A model generated the notes under the pieces. It was not told the DNA's origin. It was given only the letters and a program-made list of their open reading frames with translations, and made no database searches. Shown piece after piece: positions 1 to 5,355 of a stretch of DNA of 10,906 bases. The DNA comes from Collinsella sp. (lineage in GTDB: Bacteria > Actinomycetota > Coriobacteriia > Coriobacteriales > Coriobacteriaceae): positions 26,708-37,613 of the forward strand of contig JAHYYK010000023.1 in NCBI GenBank assembly GCA_019425005.1, given 5' to 3'. The stretch's first letter is position 1; every line of letters begins with the position of its first letter. The translations under genes were made by a program, and so were the position numbers.

Positions 1-2195
1 CCGCCGAGGACGAGTCCTCGACCGATGGCTATGCCCAGGCCGTGGCCGACGCTCCCGAGGACGACGGTTGCGACATGGATGTACTGGACGGCAAGCTGCT
101 CGAGCACTTTGGCGGCAAGATCGTGCGCAAGGACCTCACGGCCCTTATGAAGCGTGGCGCCAACGTGCCTACCTTTGTGCTGGAGTACCTGCTGGGCATG
201 TACTGCTCAACCGACGACGAGGACGCCGTGGCGGAGGGCCTGGGGCGCATCCGCAAGATCCTCACCGATAACTACGTGCGTCCCGACGAGTCCGAGCGCA
301 TTAAGTCCAAGATCCGCGAGCTGGGTCGCTTTACCATCATCGATAAGGTGACGGCCAAGCTCGACGAGTACAAAGACATCTACGTGGCGTCGTTTGCCAA
401 CCTGACCATTGAGCCGTTTGTGATGCCAGCCGAGTACGTGCGCGACTATTCCAAGATTCTCCAGGGTGGTATTTGGTGCATTATGAGCATCGAGTATCGT
501 CGTCCCATGGAAGAGGAAGACGAGTTTGGCATGGAAGTCTTTGGCGACGATGCGCCGCGCCGCTCCAAGGCCAAGCACAAAAAGCGCGGGCCCGAGGACT
601 CTCCGTTTAGCGTGGCGTCGCTCACGCCCATCCAGATGCCCAACCTGGACCTGGACGCCATGATCGAGGAGCGTCAGTATTTCTCGCGCGACGAGTGGTT
701 CAATATGCTGCTGCGCTCTGCCGGCTATGAGCCCAGCGAGCTTTCGGAGAAGGAGCGCCTGCACTTTATCGAGCGCATGGTGCCGCTGATCGAGCGCAAC
801 TACAATCTGTGCGAGCTTGGTCCCCGTGGCACCGGCAAGAGCCATATCTACAAAGAGGTTTCGCCCTACGCCATTTTGCTTTCGGGCGGGCAGACCACCA
901 CGGCCAACCTGTTCGGCCGTATGAACTCCATGCGCGCCGATCGCGTGGGCTTGGTGGGTCACTGGGACTGCGTGACGTTCGACGAGGTCGCCGGCATGCG
1001 CTTTAAGGACACCAACGCCGTACAGATCATGAAGGACTATATGGCGAGTGGCAGCTACGCGCGCGGCCGCGACCAGATTAACGCCGATGCCTCCATGGTC
1101 TTTGAGGGCAACATCAACGACACCGTGCAAAACGTCCTTAAGACCACGCACCTGTTTGATCCGTTCCCGCCGGAGTTTAACAACGATTCGGCCTTTTTCG
1201 ACCGTATCCACTATTACCTGCCGGGCTGGGAGATTCCCAAGATGCGCTCGAGCCTGCTGACTGGGCATTACGGCTTAATCACCGACTGCCTGTCGGAGTT
1301 TTGCAAGGAGATGCGCCGCAAGGACTTCACGCATCATATCGACCGCTACTTCCGCTTTAACAGCGACTTTAACAAGCGTGACGAGATTGCCGTGCGCAAG
1401 TCCTTTAGCGGCCTGGCCAAGCTGCTGTTCCCTGACGAGGCTATGGACAAGGACGACGTTCGTTGGCTGCTGGACTACGCCATCGAGGGCCGTCGCCGCG
1501 TAAAGGAGCAGCTCAAGATTATGGCGGGCGTCGAGTTTATCGACGTCAACCTGGGCTATATGGATGCTGACAATCCGCAGGACGTGCACGTGGTGCGCGT
1601 GCCCGAGCAGTCCGAGGATACGTTGATTCCCGATGGCCCGCTGCTGTCCGGTCACGTGTTTGGCGTGGGTAGGTCGCAGGGCGGCGAGGTTGCCGTGTAC
1701 AAGCTGGAGAACAAGGCTGTCGCCGGCGAGTGCAAGTTTAAGCACGAGGGCGTTGCCTTTAACAAGCCGGTGCGCGATACACTGGAGGCCGCGTTCGACA
1801 ACTTTGTGAACCTGGCGAACCGTGTGGCGCCGGGCATGCACATTGGCTCAAAGGACTACCTGCTGTTCTATAACGACCTGCAGAGCAAGGGCCTGTCCGA
1901 AGAAGTCTCGCTTGCCGAGTTTGTGGGCCTGTGCTCCGCGGCGTGCAACCGCCCGGTGATGTCTGCGCTGGCGGTTCCGGGAATCTTGCGCATGTCGGGC
2001 TCTATGGATGAGATCCGCGGGCTCGAGGACATTATGCGCGTGGCCAAAAACGCCGGCGCCAAGCGCGTGATATTGCCGCTGAGCGCCATCGCGGGCCTGC
2101 AGAGCGTTTCCTCCGAGATTATCTCGGGACTGAGCCCGGTGTTCTACATGGATGGCGACCCGGTCGATGCCGCGAAGAAGGCGTTGGATCTATAG
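1..2195 (+). CDS. brxL: BrxL, BREX-system AAA+/Lon-like protein (5'-truncated by window edge)
   Basis: The frame is open from base 3 to the TAG at 2193-2195, giving 730 visible residues; the true start may lie left of the window. Homology to BrxL begins at the ATG at 75 (MDVLDGKL, then GGKIVRKDLT and NVPTFVLEYLLGMYC), so residues before it form an acidic extension; a GTG at 42 is another possible start. ATPase signatures are a Walker A GPRGTGKS (819-842) and Walker B VTFDE (972-986), followed by the family blocks QIMKDYMASGS and FFDRIHYYLPGWEIPKMR. The C-terminal third is Lon-like: a Ser (1896-1898, GLSEE) falls where Lon has its catalytic Ser, but by hand alignment the catalytic Lys position is Ile, so peptidase activity is doubtful. 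Known family role: BrxL is part of BREX phage defence and related to MCM-type AAA+ motors. A mixed acidic/basic insert (about 505-600, EEEDEF...KAKHKKRG) is longer than in the E. coli protein as I recall it. Upstream BREX partners are not visible. Confidence 0.93.
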   Translation, partial: AEDESSTDGYAQAVADAPEDDGCDMDVLDGKLLEHFGGKIVRKDLTALMKRGANVPTFVLEYLLGMYCSTDDEDAVAEGLGRIRKILTDNYVRPDESERIKSKIRELGRFTIIDKVTAKLDEYKDIYVASFANLTIEPFVMPAEYVRDYSKILQGGIWCIMSIEYRRPMEEEDEFGMEVFGDDAPRRSKAKHKKRGPEDSPFSVASLTPIQMPNLDLDAMIEERQYFSRDEWFNMLLRSAGYEPSELSEKERLHFIERMVPLIERNYNLCELGPRGTGKSHIYKEVSPYAILLSGGQTTTANLFGRMNSMRADRVGLVGHWDCVTFDEVAGMRFKDTNAVQIMKDYMASGSYARGRDQINADASMVFEGNINDTVQNVLKTTHLFDPFPPEFNNDSAFFDRIHYYLPGWEIPKMRSSLLTGHYGLITDCLSEFCKEMRRKDFTHHIDRYFRFNSDFNKRDEIAVRKSFSGLAKLLFPDEAMDKDDVRWLLDYAIEGRRRVKEQLKIMAGVEFIDVNLGYMDADNPQDVHVVRVPEQSEDTLIPDGPLLSGHVFGVGRSQGGEVAVYKLENKAVAGECKFKHEGVAFNKPVRDTLEAAFDNFVNLANRVAPGMHIGSKDYLLFYNDLQSKGLSEEVSLAEFVGLCSAACNRPVMSALAVPGILRMSGSMDEIRGLEDIMRVAKNAGAKRVILPLSAIAGLQSVSSEIISGLSPVFYMDGDPVDAAKKALDL

Positions 2196-2235
2196 GGATG
2201 CGAGCGTGCGGGCTTGCGTGCGTGGCGTTTGGCGC

Positions 2236-2282
2236 GCGTGAGTCCGCGGGTGCCCGCGAGTGCCCGCGTGAGCCCGCGGGCG
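2236..2282. repeat. GC-rich imperfect direct repeat with hairpins in brxL downstream gap
   Basis: GCGTGAGTCCGCGGGTG at 2236 recurs as GCGTGAGCCCGCGGGCG at 2266, a 30-nt period with about 1.5 copies. Within it CGCGGGTGCCCGCG can fold as a hairpin. It fills the 119-nt gap between brxL and the next gene. There is no T-run, so it is not a classical intrinsic terminator; it could slow or attenuate transcription, or simply be local duplication. Confidence 0.5.
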
Positions 2283-2314
2283 TGTTGGCGCGTCGCGCGT
2301 GAGGAGGCCTTGCC

Positions 2315-3667
2315 ATGGCGGAAGAGCATTCTGTTGGCGAGTTGCTCGATGAGCTGTTTGGCTTTGAGTCGGTAGCCAAGCGTCAGACGGCGCTTGAGCA
2401 GTACGATCGCGGGGAGTTGTTGCGCAAGGCGCGCCCCCGCGAGCTGCTGGCCGTGATCGGGGGCGTCGAGGCTGCCGAGCGTGCTGCGCGTGAGTCTGCC
2501 GTGCGGGCCGTTGACGGGTATGTACGCCGCGTTGAATTTGATTCTCTTGCGCGCGCTCGCAAGCAGGTAGGCGTTGTGGGCCCGTTGCAGATGGAGCGGC
2601 GCTACGCTGCCTTTTTGCGTATGGAGGACAAGGCCGAACTGTTGGCCCGCTTGGAGCAGACGCTTGCGTTTATCGAGGTAAAGCTGCGTGCCAATACGGC
2701 GGACAGGGTTCGTGCGGCATACGATGCTGCGGGGGCTTTGGTGTTGCAGGGCGCGGCGCGTCTGAGTGACGCGCGCGTTGTGGATGCCGCACCCTTGGAT
2801 GCCGATCTGCTATGCACGCAGCTGGAGCAGCTGCGTTGCGCCGCCGATACAACGGATCTTGCCGGCATGATCACGGCGACGTTTGAGTCCGAGCTGAGTG
2901 CGACCGGGCCGCAGGGTGCTGACGCGTTTGCGAGCGATGTGGCTGGCGATGTGGCGCTGGAGCGCGAGCTTACTAATGTGCGCGGTGCTGCGCAGCGAGC
3001 GCGCTTGGCAGCCCAAGCGTATCGGGCCGAACGCGCTGCCCGCGTTGCAGGGAGCACGGTGGAGCCGGTATCGTTGCCGGGGCTTGTTTGCATTACGTGC
3101 GAGACGGGGTGCGATGCCGGGGAGCTTGCCGAGTTGCTCGCTCAGGTTAAGAAGTCGTTTGAGGCCTATAGGCGCGTTGTTACCGACGGCGGGTTGTTCT
3201 GTGCCTTTGGTGCCGGTTCGCCGCATGGGATTTGCCGCGGCAGTAGCTATTTCGACTACGATGATCGGTTTGACGAAGACGTGTTGGTGGGCGAGTATGA
3301 CGGTGCTACCAGGCACAATGTTCGGCGCGAAGTTGCGATTCCCGAGCTTGTGGACGAGGCCTCGGTCGACGGCGGCGACTCGCTCGAGGTTGCCGTGGCG
3401 CGCATGCGTGAGTTTAACGGACGGCGCTACGATGGTGTGCTGGACGAAGATCCTGCGCGCCATGTGAATGCGTTTTGGTATGGACTCAAAAAGCTCAGCC
3501 AGTACTGCGAGGCCGCCGTGCGTGTGGACGAGCGTGCCTGGGATTGCTTTATCGATAAGGTGCAGTTTGCCTACGACGAGCCCGTGGGGCGTTTGGCCAC
3601 GCAGATGGATGACAAGCAGGTTGCGGCTTTTGTTGCTGCTGTGGACGCGCTCGGTGCTAGTGAGTAG
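2315..3667 (+). CDS. hypothetical protein, 450 aa, Cys-rich middle, downstream of brxL
   Basis: I do not recognise this protein. The ATG at 2315 is preceded by a strong ribosome site GAGGAGG (2301-2307) with 7-nt spacing, and it ends in TAG at 3665-3667. Residues 1-about 245 are rich in Ala, Arg, Glu and Leu and probably mostly helical. A CxxCxxxC cluster follows (C259, C262, C266), then C296, H304 and C307, which could bind a metal; this is only a composition-based suggestion. The C-terminal 130 residues are acidic and aromatic (SSYFDYDDRFDEDV; HVNAFWYGLKKLSQYC). There is no signal peptide or membrane segment, so it is probably cytoplasmic. It lies 119 nt after brxL on the same strand and 27 nt before a small gene, so the three may form one operon. 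That makes an accessory role beside BrxL plausible but unproven. Base composition matches brxL. Confidence 0.85.
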   Translation: MAEEHSVGELLDELFGFESVAKRQTALEQYDRGELLRKARPRELLAVIGGVEAAERAARESAVRAVDGYVRRVEFDSLARARKQVGVVGPLQMERRYAAFLRMEDKAELLARLEQTLAFIEVKLRANTADRVRAAYDAAGALVLQGAARLSDARVVDAAPLDADLLCTQLEQLRCAADTTDLAGMITATFESELSATGPQGADAFASDVAGDVALERELTNVRGAAQRARLAAQAYRAERAARVAGSTVEPVSLPGLVCITCETGCDAGELAELLAQVKKSFEAYRRVVTDGGLFCAFGAGSPHGICRGSSYFDYDDRFDEDVLVGEYDGATRHNVRREVAIPELVDEASVDGGDSLEVAVARMREFNGRRYDGVLDEDPARHVNAFWYGLKKLSQYCEAAVRVDERAWDCFIDKVQFAYDEPVGRLATQMDDKQVAAFVAAVDALGASE

Positions 3668-3694
3668 GGGCCTGATCCGGTAGGGAGTTTCACC

Positions 3695-3892
3695 ATGAAG
3701 ATCGATGTTGATGTTGACCAGCTGCGCGAGAGTTTGCTCGACCGCGCGGGGAGTGCAGCCGGTGTGGGCTTTCCCGCTGCCATGCTCGATGTGGTGGATA
3801 TCGAGGACGAGTCGCCCCAAGAGTTGCTAGCCCGAGCCGAGCGAGAAGGCCTCGATCTCCGCGACTTTGCTGCCGACGACGACGCTGAATGA
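3695..3892 (+). CDS. small acidic hypothetical protein, 65 aa
   Basis: ATG at 3695 with TAGGGAG (3681-3687) seven bases upstream; ends at TGA 3890-3892. It begins 27 nt after the stop of the 450-aa gene, so co-transcription is likely. The product is strongly acidic (MKIDVDVDQL at the start, DLRDFAADDDAE at the end) with an amphipathic helical middle, and has no Cys or membrane segment. No family is recognised. Its size, acidity and position after a larger unknown gene fit a small partner or regulator protein, but this is inference. The ribosome site, codon use typical of the neighbours and tight spacing argue that it is a real gene. Confidence 0.72.
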   Translation: MKIDVDVDQLRESLLDRAGSAAGVGFPAAMLDVVDIEDESPQELLARAEREGLDLRDFAADDDAE

Positions 3893-3907
3893 TGGCCACC
3901 TTTGCTA

Positions 3908-3936
3908 TTGACGAACATATGTTTGTATTTTATACT
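3908..3936 (+). promoter_or_regulatory. sigma70-type promoter with LexA (SOS) box
   Basis: TTGACG (3908-3913), a 17-nt spacer and TATACT (3931-3936) form a near-consensus promoter. CGAACATATGTTTG (3912-3925) lies between the two hexamers and fits the Gram-positive LexA/DinR consensus CGAAC-RNRY-GTTYG at every position. LexA bound there would block RNA polymerase until DNA damage. Expected transcription start is about 3943, reading into the small RNA and, past its terminator, the DUF3800 gene. Confidence 0.72.
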
Positions 3937-3941
3937 CATGC

Positions 3942-3971
3942 TTGAATATACGCCCAGCTTCATGGTATAAA
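3942..3971 (+). promoter_or_regulatory. extended -10 promoter of small RNA copy 1
   Basis: TTGAAT (3942-3947), 18 nt, then TATAAA (3966-3971) preceded by TGG, i.e. an extended -10 TGnTATAAA. Twelve bases, CATGGTATAAAT, are identical to the promoter of copy 3 on the other strand, which supports function. Predicted start is near 3978. Confidence 0.65.
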
Positions 3972-3977
3972 TTAGGT

Positions 3978-4033
3978 GGTCATCTCTTAAGAGAGGGCTT
4001 CCAAGTGCCGGGGACGTTTTCCCCGGCTTTTTT
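3978..4033 (+). ncRNA. small RNA copy 1 (DUF3800-associated family), about 56 nt
   Basis: Predicted transcript from the promoter just upstream to the end of a T6 run. It has a 5' hairpin, the perfect palindrome TCTCTTAAGAGA at 3983-3994, then a core shared by all three copies (consensus GAGGGCnnYCAAGnGCCGG) and an intrinsic terminator. Two further copies lie at 4744-4799 and 4868-4925 on the minus strand. The varied 5' stems keep their pairing, which suggests a selected RNA. From memory, comparative surveys reported RNA motifs next to DUF3800 genes; I cannot confirm a match to any of them. Confidence 0.68.
4007..4033 (+). terminator. intrinsic terminator of small RNA 1, in front of the DUF3800 gene
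   Basis: GCCGGGG (4007-4013), loop ACGTTTT, CCCCGGC (4021-4027), then TTTTTT (4028-4033). The ribosome site of the next gene (AAGGA, 4037-4041) begins 4 nt later. DUF3800 expression from either upstream promoter must therefore read through this hairpin. Confidence 0.88.
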
Positions 4034-4047
4034 ATTAAGGATTGCCC

Positions 4048-4722
4048 ATGCGAGATCTGAGTATCTTTATTGATGAATCTGGAAGCGATGATCTTCGTGA
4101 AAAATACTATCTTGTTGCCTTTGTTTTTCATGAACAAAATATTCCCATCGCTGAGGGAATAGAGAAATATGAAAGGGCGGTAGCCGATAGCGGATTGCCG
4201 CTCCTTCCGTTCCATGCTTCTCCTCTCATGAATGGAAAAGATCAGTTCAAGGACTTGGACATCAGTGAGAGAAAAAGGCTGTTTTCACTATTTCGAGTTA
4301 TGTTTCGACATTTGCCCATCTCGTACAAGGTGTTTGTCTTCACGACGCATCGGTATCGAACTCTCCCACAGATCGCTGATGCGCTGCGGCGTGAAATCAT
4401 CGATTTCATATTCGATAATTTGAGTTGGTTTCAGCAGTTTGATGCTGTGAAGATTTACTACGACGGAGGACAGGGTTCGGTTTCGAGTGCGCTTCACAAG
4501 GCAATCGATTACGCTTTGGCTAAAAATGCAGTTATCTATAAGCCGACAACTTCATCGGATTACTATTTGGCTCAGGCTGCGGACTATATCTGTACCATTG
4601 AGTTCACGAGTCTGAAATATCAGGCGAATAAGCAGACTAATACTGACCAGAAGTTTTTTGGTGGTAGTACTGCGTTTAAAAAAGGCTTACTAAAAGAAAT
4701 GAGAAAGAAGGCTGTCGTCTAA
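4048..4722 (+). CDS. DUF3800-family protein, 224 aa
   Basis: The ATG at 4048 is chosen because AAGGA (4037-4041) sits 6 nt upstream; the in-frame TTG at 4042 would abut the ribosome site. Family hallmarks are the N-terminal strand with DES (SIFIDESGSDD, D9 E10), H56 in FHAS, D139 in KIYYDGG, and the C-terminal QAADYIC (D179). The spaced acidic residues after beta strands resemble an RNase H-like metal site, the fold I recall being proposed for DUF3800. Nuclease activity is an inference. The length of 224 aa looks complete for the family. The gene is clearly AT-richer than its neighbours (one 60-base line is 33% GC, another 47%), which points to horizontal acquisition. It is embedded among three related small-RNA genes and follows a LexA-box promoter beside a brxL locus, so a defence or toxin-antitoxin role is possible. 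No intrinsic terminator for this strand follows the stop codon. Confidence 0.85.
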   Translation: MRDLSIFIDESGSDDLREKYYLVAFVFHEQNIPIAEGIEKYERAVADSGLPLLPFHASPLMNGKDQFKDLDISERKRLFSLFRVMFRHLPISYKVFVFTTHRYRTLPQIADALRREIIDFIFDNLSWFQQFDAVKIYYDGGQGSVSSALHKAIDYALAKNAVIYKPTTSSDYYLAQAADYICTIEFTSLKYQANKQTNTDQKFFGGSTAFKKGLLKEMRKKAVV

Positions 4723-4743
4723 TGGGCAGGCCTCGTATTGCAT

Positions 4744-4769
4744 AAAAAATGCCGGAGGTAAGACCCCGG
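4744..4769 (-). terminator. intrinsic terminator of small RNA 2
   Basis: On the minus strand a GC stem of about 7 pairs (one G-T wobble) with loop TCTTA is followed by ATTTTTT. The T-run exists only in the minus direction, which fixes the orientation of the RNA. Confidence 0.78.
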
Positions 4770-4799
4770 CTCTTGGAGGCCCCTCTATTCGAGGGTACC
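4744..4799 (-). ncRNA. small RNA copy 2 (DUF3800-associated family)
   Basis: Read on the minus strand, a start near 4799 gives a 5' hairpin CCCTC-GAATA-GAGGG (4795-4781), the shared core with CCTCCAAGAGCCGG, and a terminator stem GCCGGGG/CCTCCGGC followed by A then six T (to 4744). It is convergent with the DUF3800 gene and ends 21 nt past that gene's stop codon. It is the most diverged of the three copies, yet both stems are kept. Confidence 0.66.
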
Positions 4800-4805
4800 G
4801 ACATC

Positions 4806-4834
4806 TTTATAACAGAAACCGCATGTCGGGTCTA
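4806..4834 (-). promoter_or_regulatory. promoter of small RNA copy 2
   Basis: On the minus strand: TAGACC (4834-4829), 17-nt spacer, TATAAA (4811-4806) with TGT directly before it, i.e. an extended -10. The start is expected near 4799. Confidence 0.6.
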
Positions 4835-4867
4835 CACGAGACATTTCGCTCGATTTCCTGTTGACCT

Positions 4868-4898
4868 AAAAACAAAAATGCCGGGGGAATCCCCCGGC
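4868..4898 (-). terminator. intrinsic terminator of small RNA 3
   Basis: GCCGGGGG-ATT-CCCCCGGC (4898-4880, 8 perfect pairs) followed on the minus strand by ATTTTTGTTTTT. It is the strongest of the three terminators. Confidence 0.88.
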
Positions 4899-4925
4899 CC
4901 TTGACTGCCCTCCATAAAGGAGCGC
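4868..4925 (-). ncRNA. small RNA copy 3 (DUF3800-associated family)
   Basis: Minus-strand transcript starting near 4925: 5' hairpin CTCC-TTTAT-GGAG (4922-4910), core GAGGGCAGTCAAGGGCCGG, and terminator ending around 4868. It aligns along its whole length, promoter included, with copy 1, with only small indels. It is in tandem with copy 2 about 70 nt away, so both would be made from the same strand. Confidence 0.68.
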
Positions 4926-4931
4926 AATCCA

Positions 4932-4940
4932 TTTATACCA
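4932..4940 (-). promoter_or_regulatory. extended -10 element of small RNA copy 3
   Basis: Minus strand TGGTATAAA (4940-4932), inside the 12-nt block CATGGTATAAAT identical to copy 1. No good -35 is seen at 16-18 nt, as expected where an extended -10 compensates. Confidence 0.58.
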
Positions 4941-5011
4941 TGGTTGCGATGCGAGCGGTGGCTCATTCGGTCTTCTTTTTCCTCAGCTTCTTGCTGAAGT
5001 TCTATTTAATG

Positions 5012-5035
5012 TGACAAAGGGACTGCCCTTTGTCA
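5012..5035. repeat. perfect 10-bp inverted repeat (TGACAAAGGG / CCCTTTGTCA)
   Basis: TGACAAAGGG (5012-5021), loop ACTG, CCCTTTGTCA (5026-5035). Tails on both sides are AT-containing but lack a T-run on either strand. It could be a small palindromic interspersed repeat or an operator. The gap from 4941 to 5142 otherwise shows no gene. Confidence 0.6.
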
Positions 5036-5142
5036 TATGGGGTGACGGGGTGTTTGTGCCCACGGCTGTGCGAAAATGCATGATAAACTGTCGCAACGGA
5101 GTCCAACGACGTCGCGGCGGTTCTATTATGGCCACCCGCCGG

Positions 5143-5265
5143 CTAAGTGAGTAGGCTTTTTTGGAAATGCTGAGCACCCGAAGTCTTTTCTTCAACAAAC
5201 CTGCAGGTCACAGACTTGTGCTTTGGTGACGTGGTCGGCGATTCGACAAAAGCCTACTCACTTAG
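5143..5265. repeat. 123-nt MITE-like / structured element, copy 1
   Basis: The ends form a perfect 18-bp inverted repeat, CTAAGTGAGTAGGCTTTT and its complement. A second element of exactly the same length is at 8234-8356 and aligns without gaps. An inner AGGTC-ACA-GACTT hairpin is shared by both. Weaker similarity continues outward to about 5131 and 5300, including CAACGAGACCCC. No target-site duplication or coding capacity is visible. It lies 90 nt past the stop codon of the minus-strand antiporter gene. Confidence 0.8.
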
Positions 5266-5327
5266 TCTTGAGAGACACTAACTGTCCTCAACGAGACCCC
5301 TGTCGGGGCGATTGATGCTCAAATGTA

Positions 5328-5353
5328 GCCAATACGGGACGGCTGTCCCTGGC
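5328..5353. terminator. hairpin just past the antiporter stop codon
   Basis: GGGAC-GGCT-GTCCC (5336-5349) nested in GCCA/TGGC (5328-5331 and 5350-5353), beginning 2 nt after the antiporter stop on the minus strand. It has no T-run, so it may act as a 3'-end stabiliser or weak terminator. A second small hairpin CCCC-TGTC-GGGG lies at 5297-5308. Confidence 0.42.
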
Positions 5354-5355
5354 CG

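Noticed and set aside
207..1268. Long minus-strand open frame opposite brxL (353 codons), and another at 1275-1841
   Set aside because: Shadow of the high-GC brxL codons; His/Ala/Gly-rich with no family features and no ribosome site.
2236..2282. CRISPR-like or tandem array
   Set aside because: Only about 1.5 units with no unique spacers; a local GC-rich duplication.
2810..3820. 336-codon minus-strand frame across the 450-aa and 65-aa genes
   Set aside because: Antisense to two well-supported genes, no recognisable domain, composition typical of antisense frames.
3938..3970. Ten-codon frame (MLEYTPSFMV) just after the LexA-box promoter
   Set aside because: Its ATG precedes the predicted transcription start and has no ribosome site; at most a relic of another SOS gene.
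4042..4047. TTG start for the DUF3800 gene
   Set aside because: It abuts the ribosome site; the ATG at 4048 has proper 6-nt spacing and fits the family N-terminus.
5128..5154. Short frame starting ATGGCCACCCGC and ending in the 123-nt element, suggesting a gene interrupted by insertion
   Set aside because: The same flanking bases are partly conserved at the other copy, so they belong to the repeat; no remnant of a gene is seen after the element.
4983..5198. 71-codon minus-strand frame before the antiporter end
   Set aside because: It runs through the TGACAAAGGG hairpin and into the 123-nt element; no ribosome site or family.
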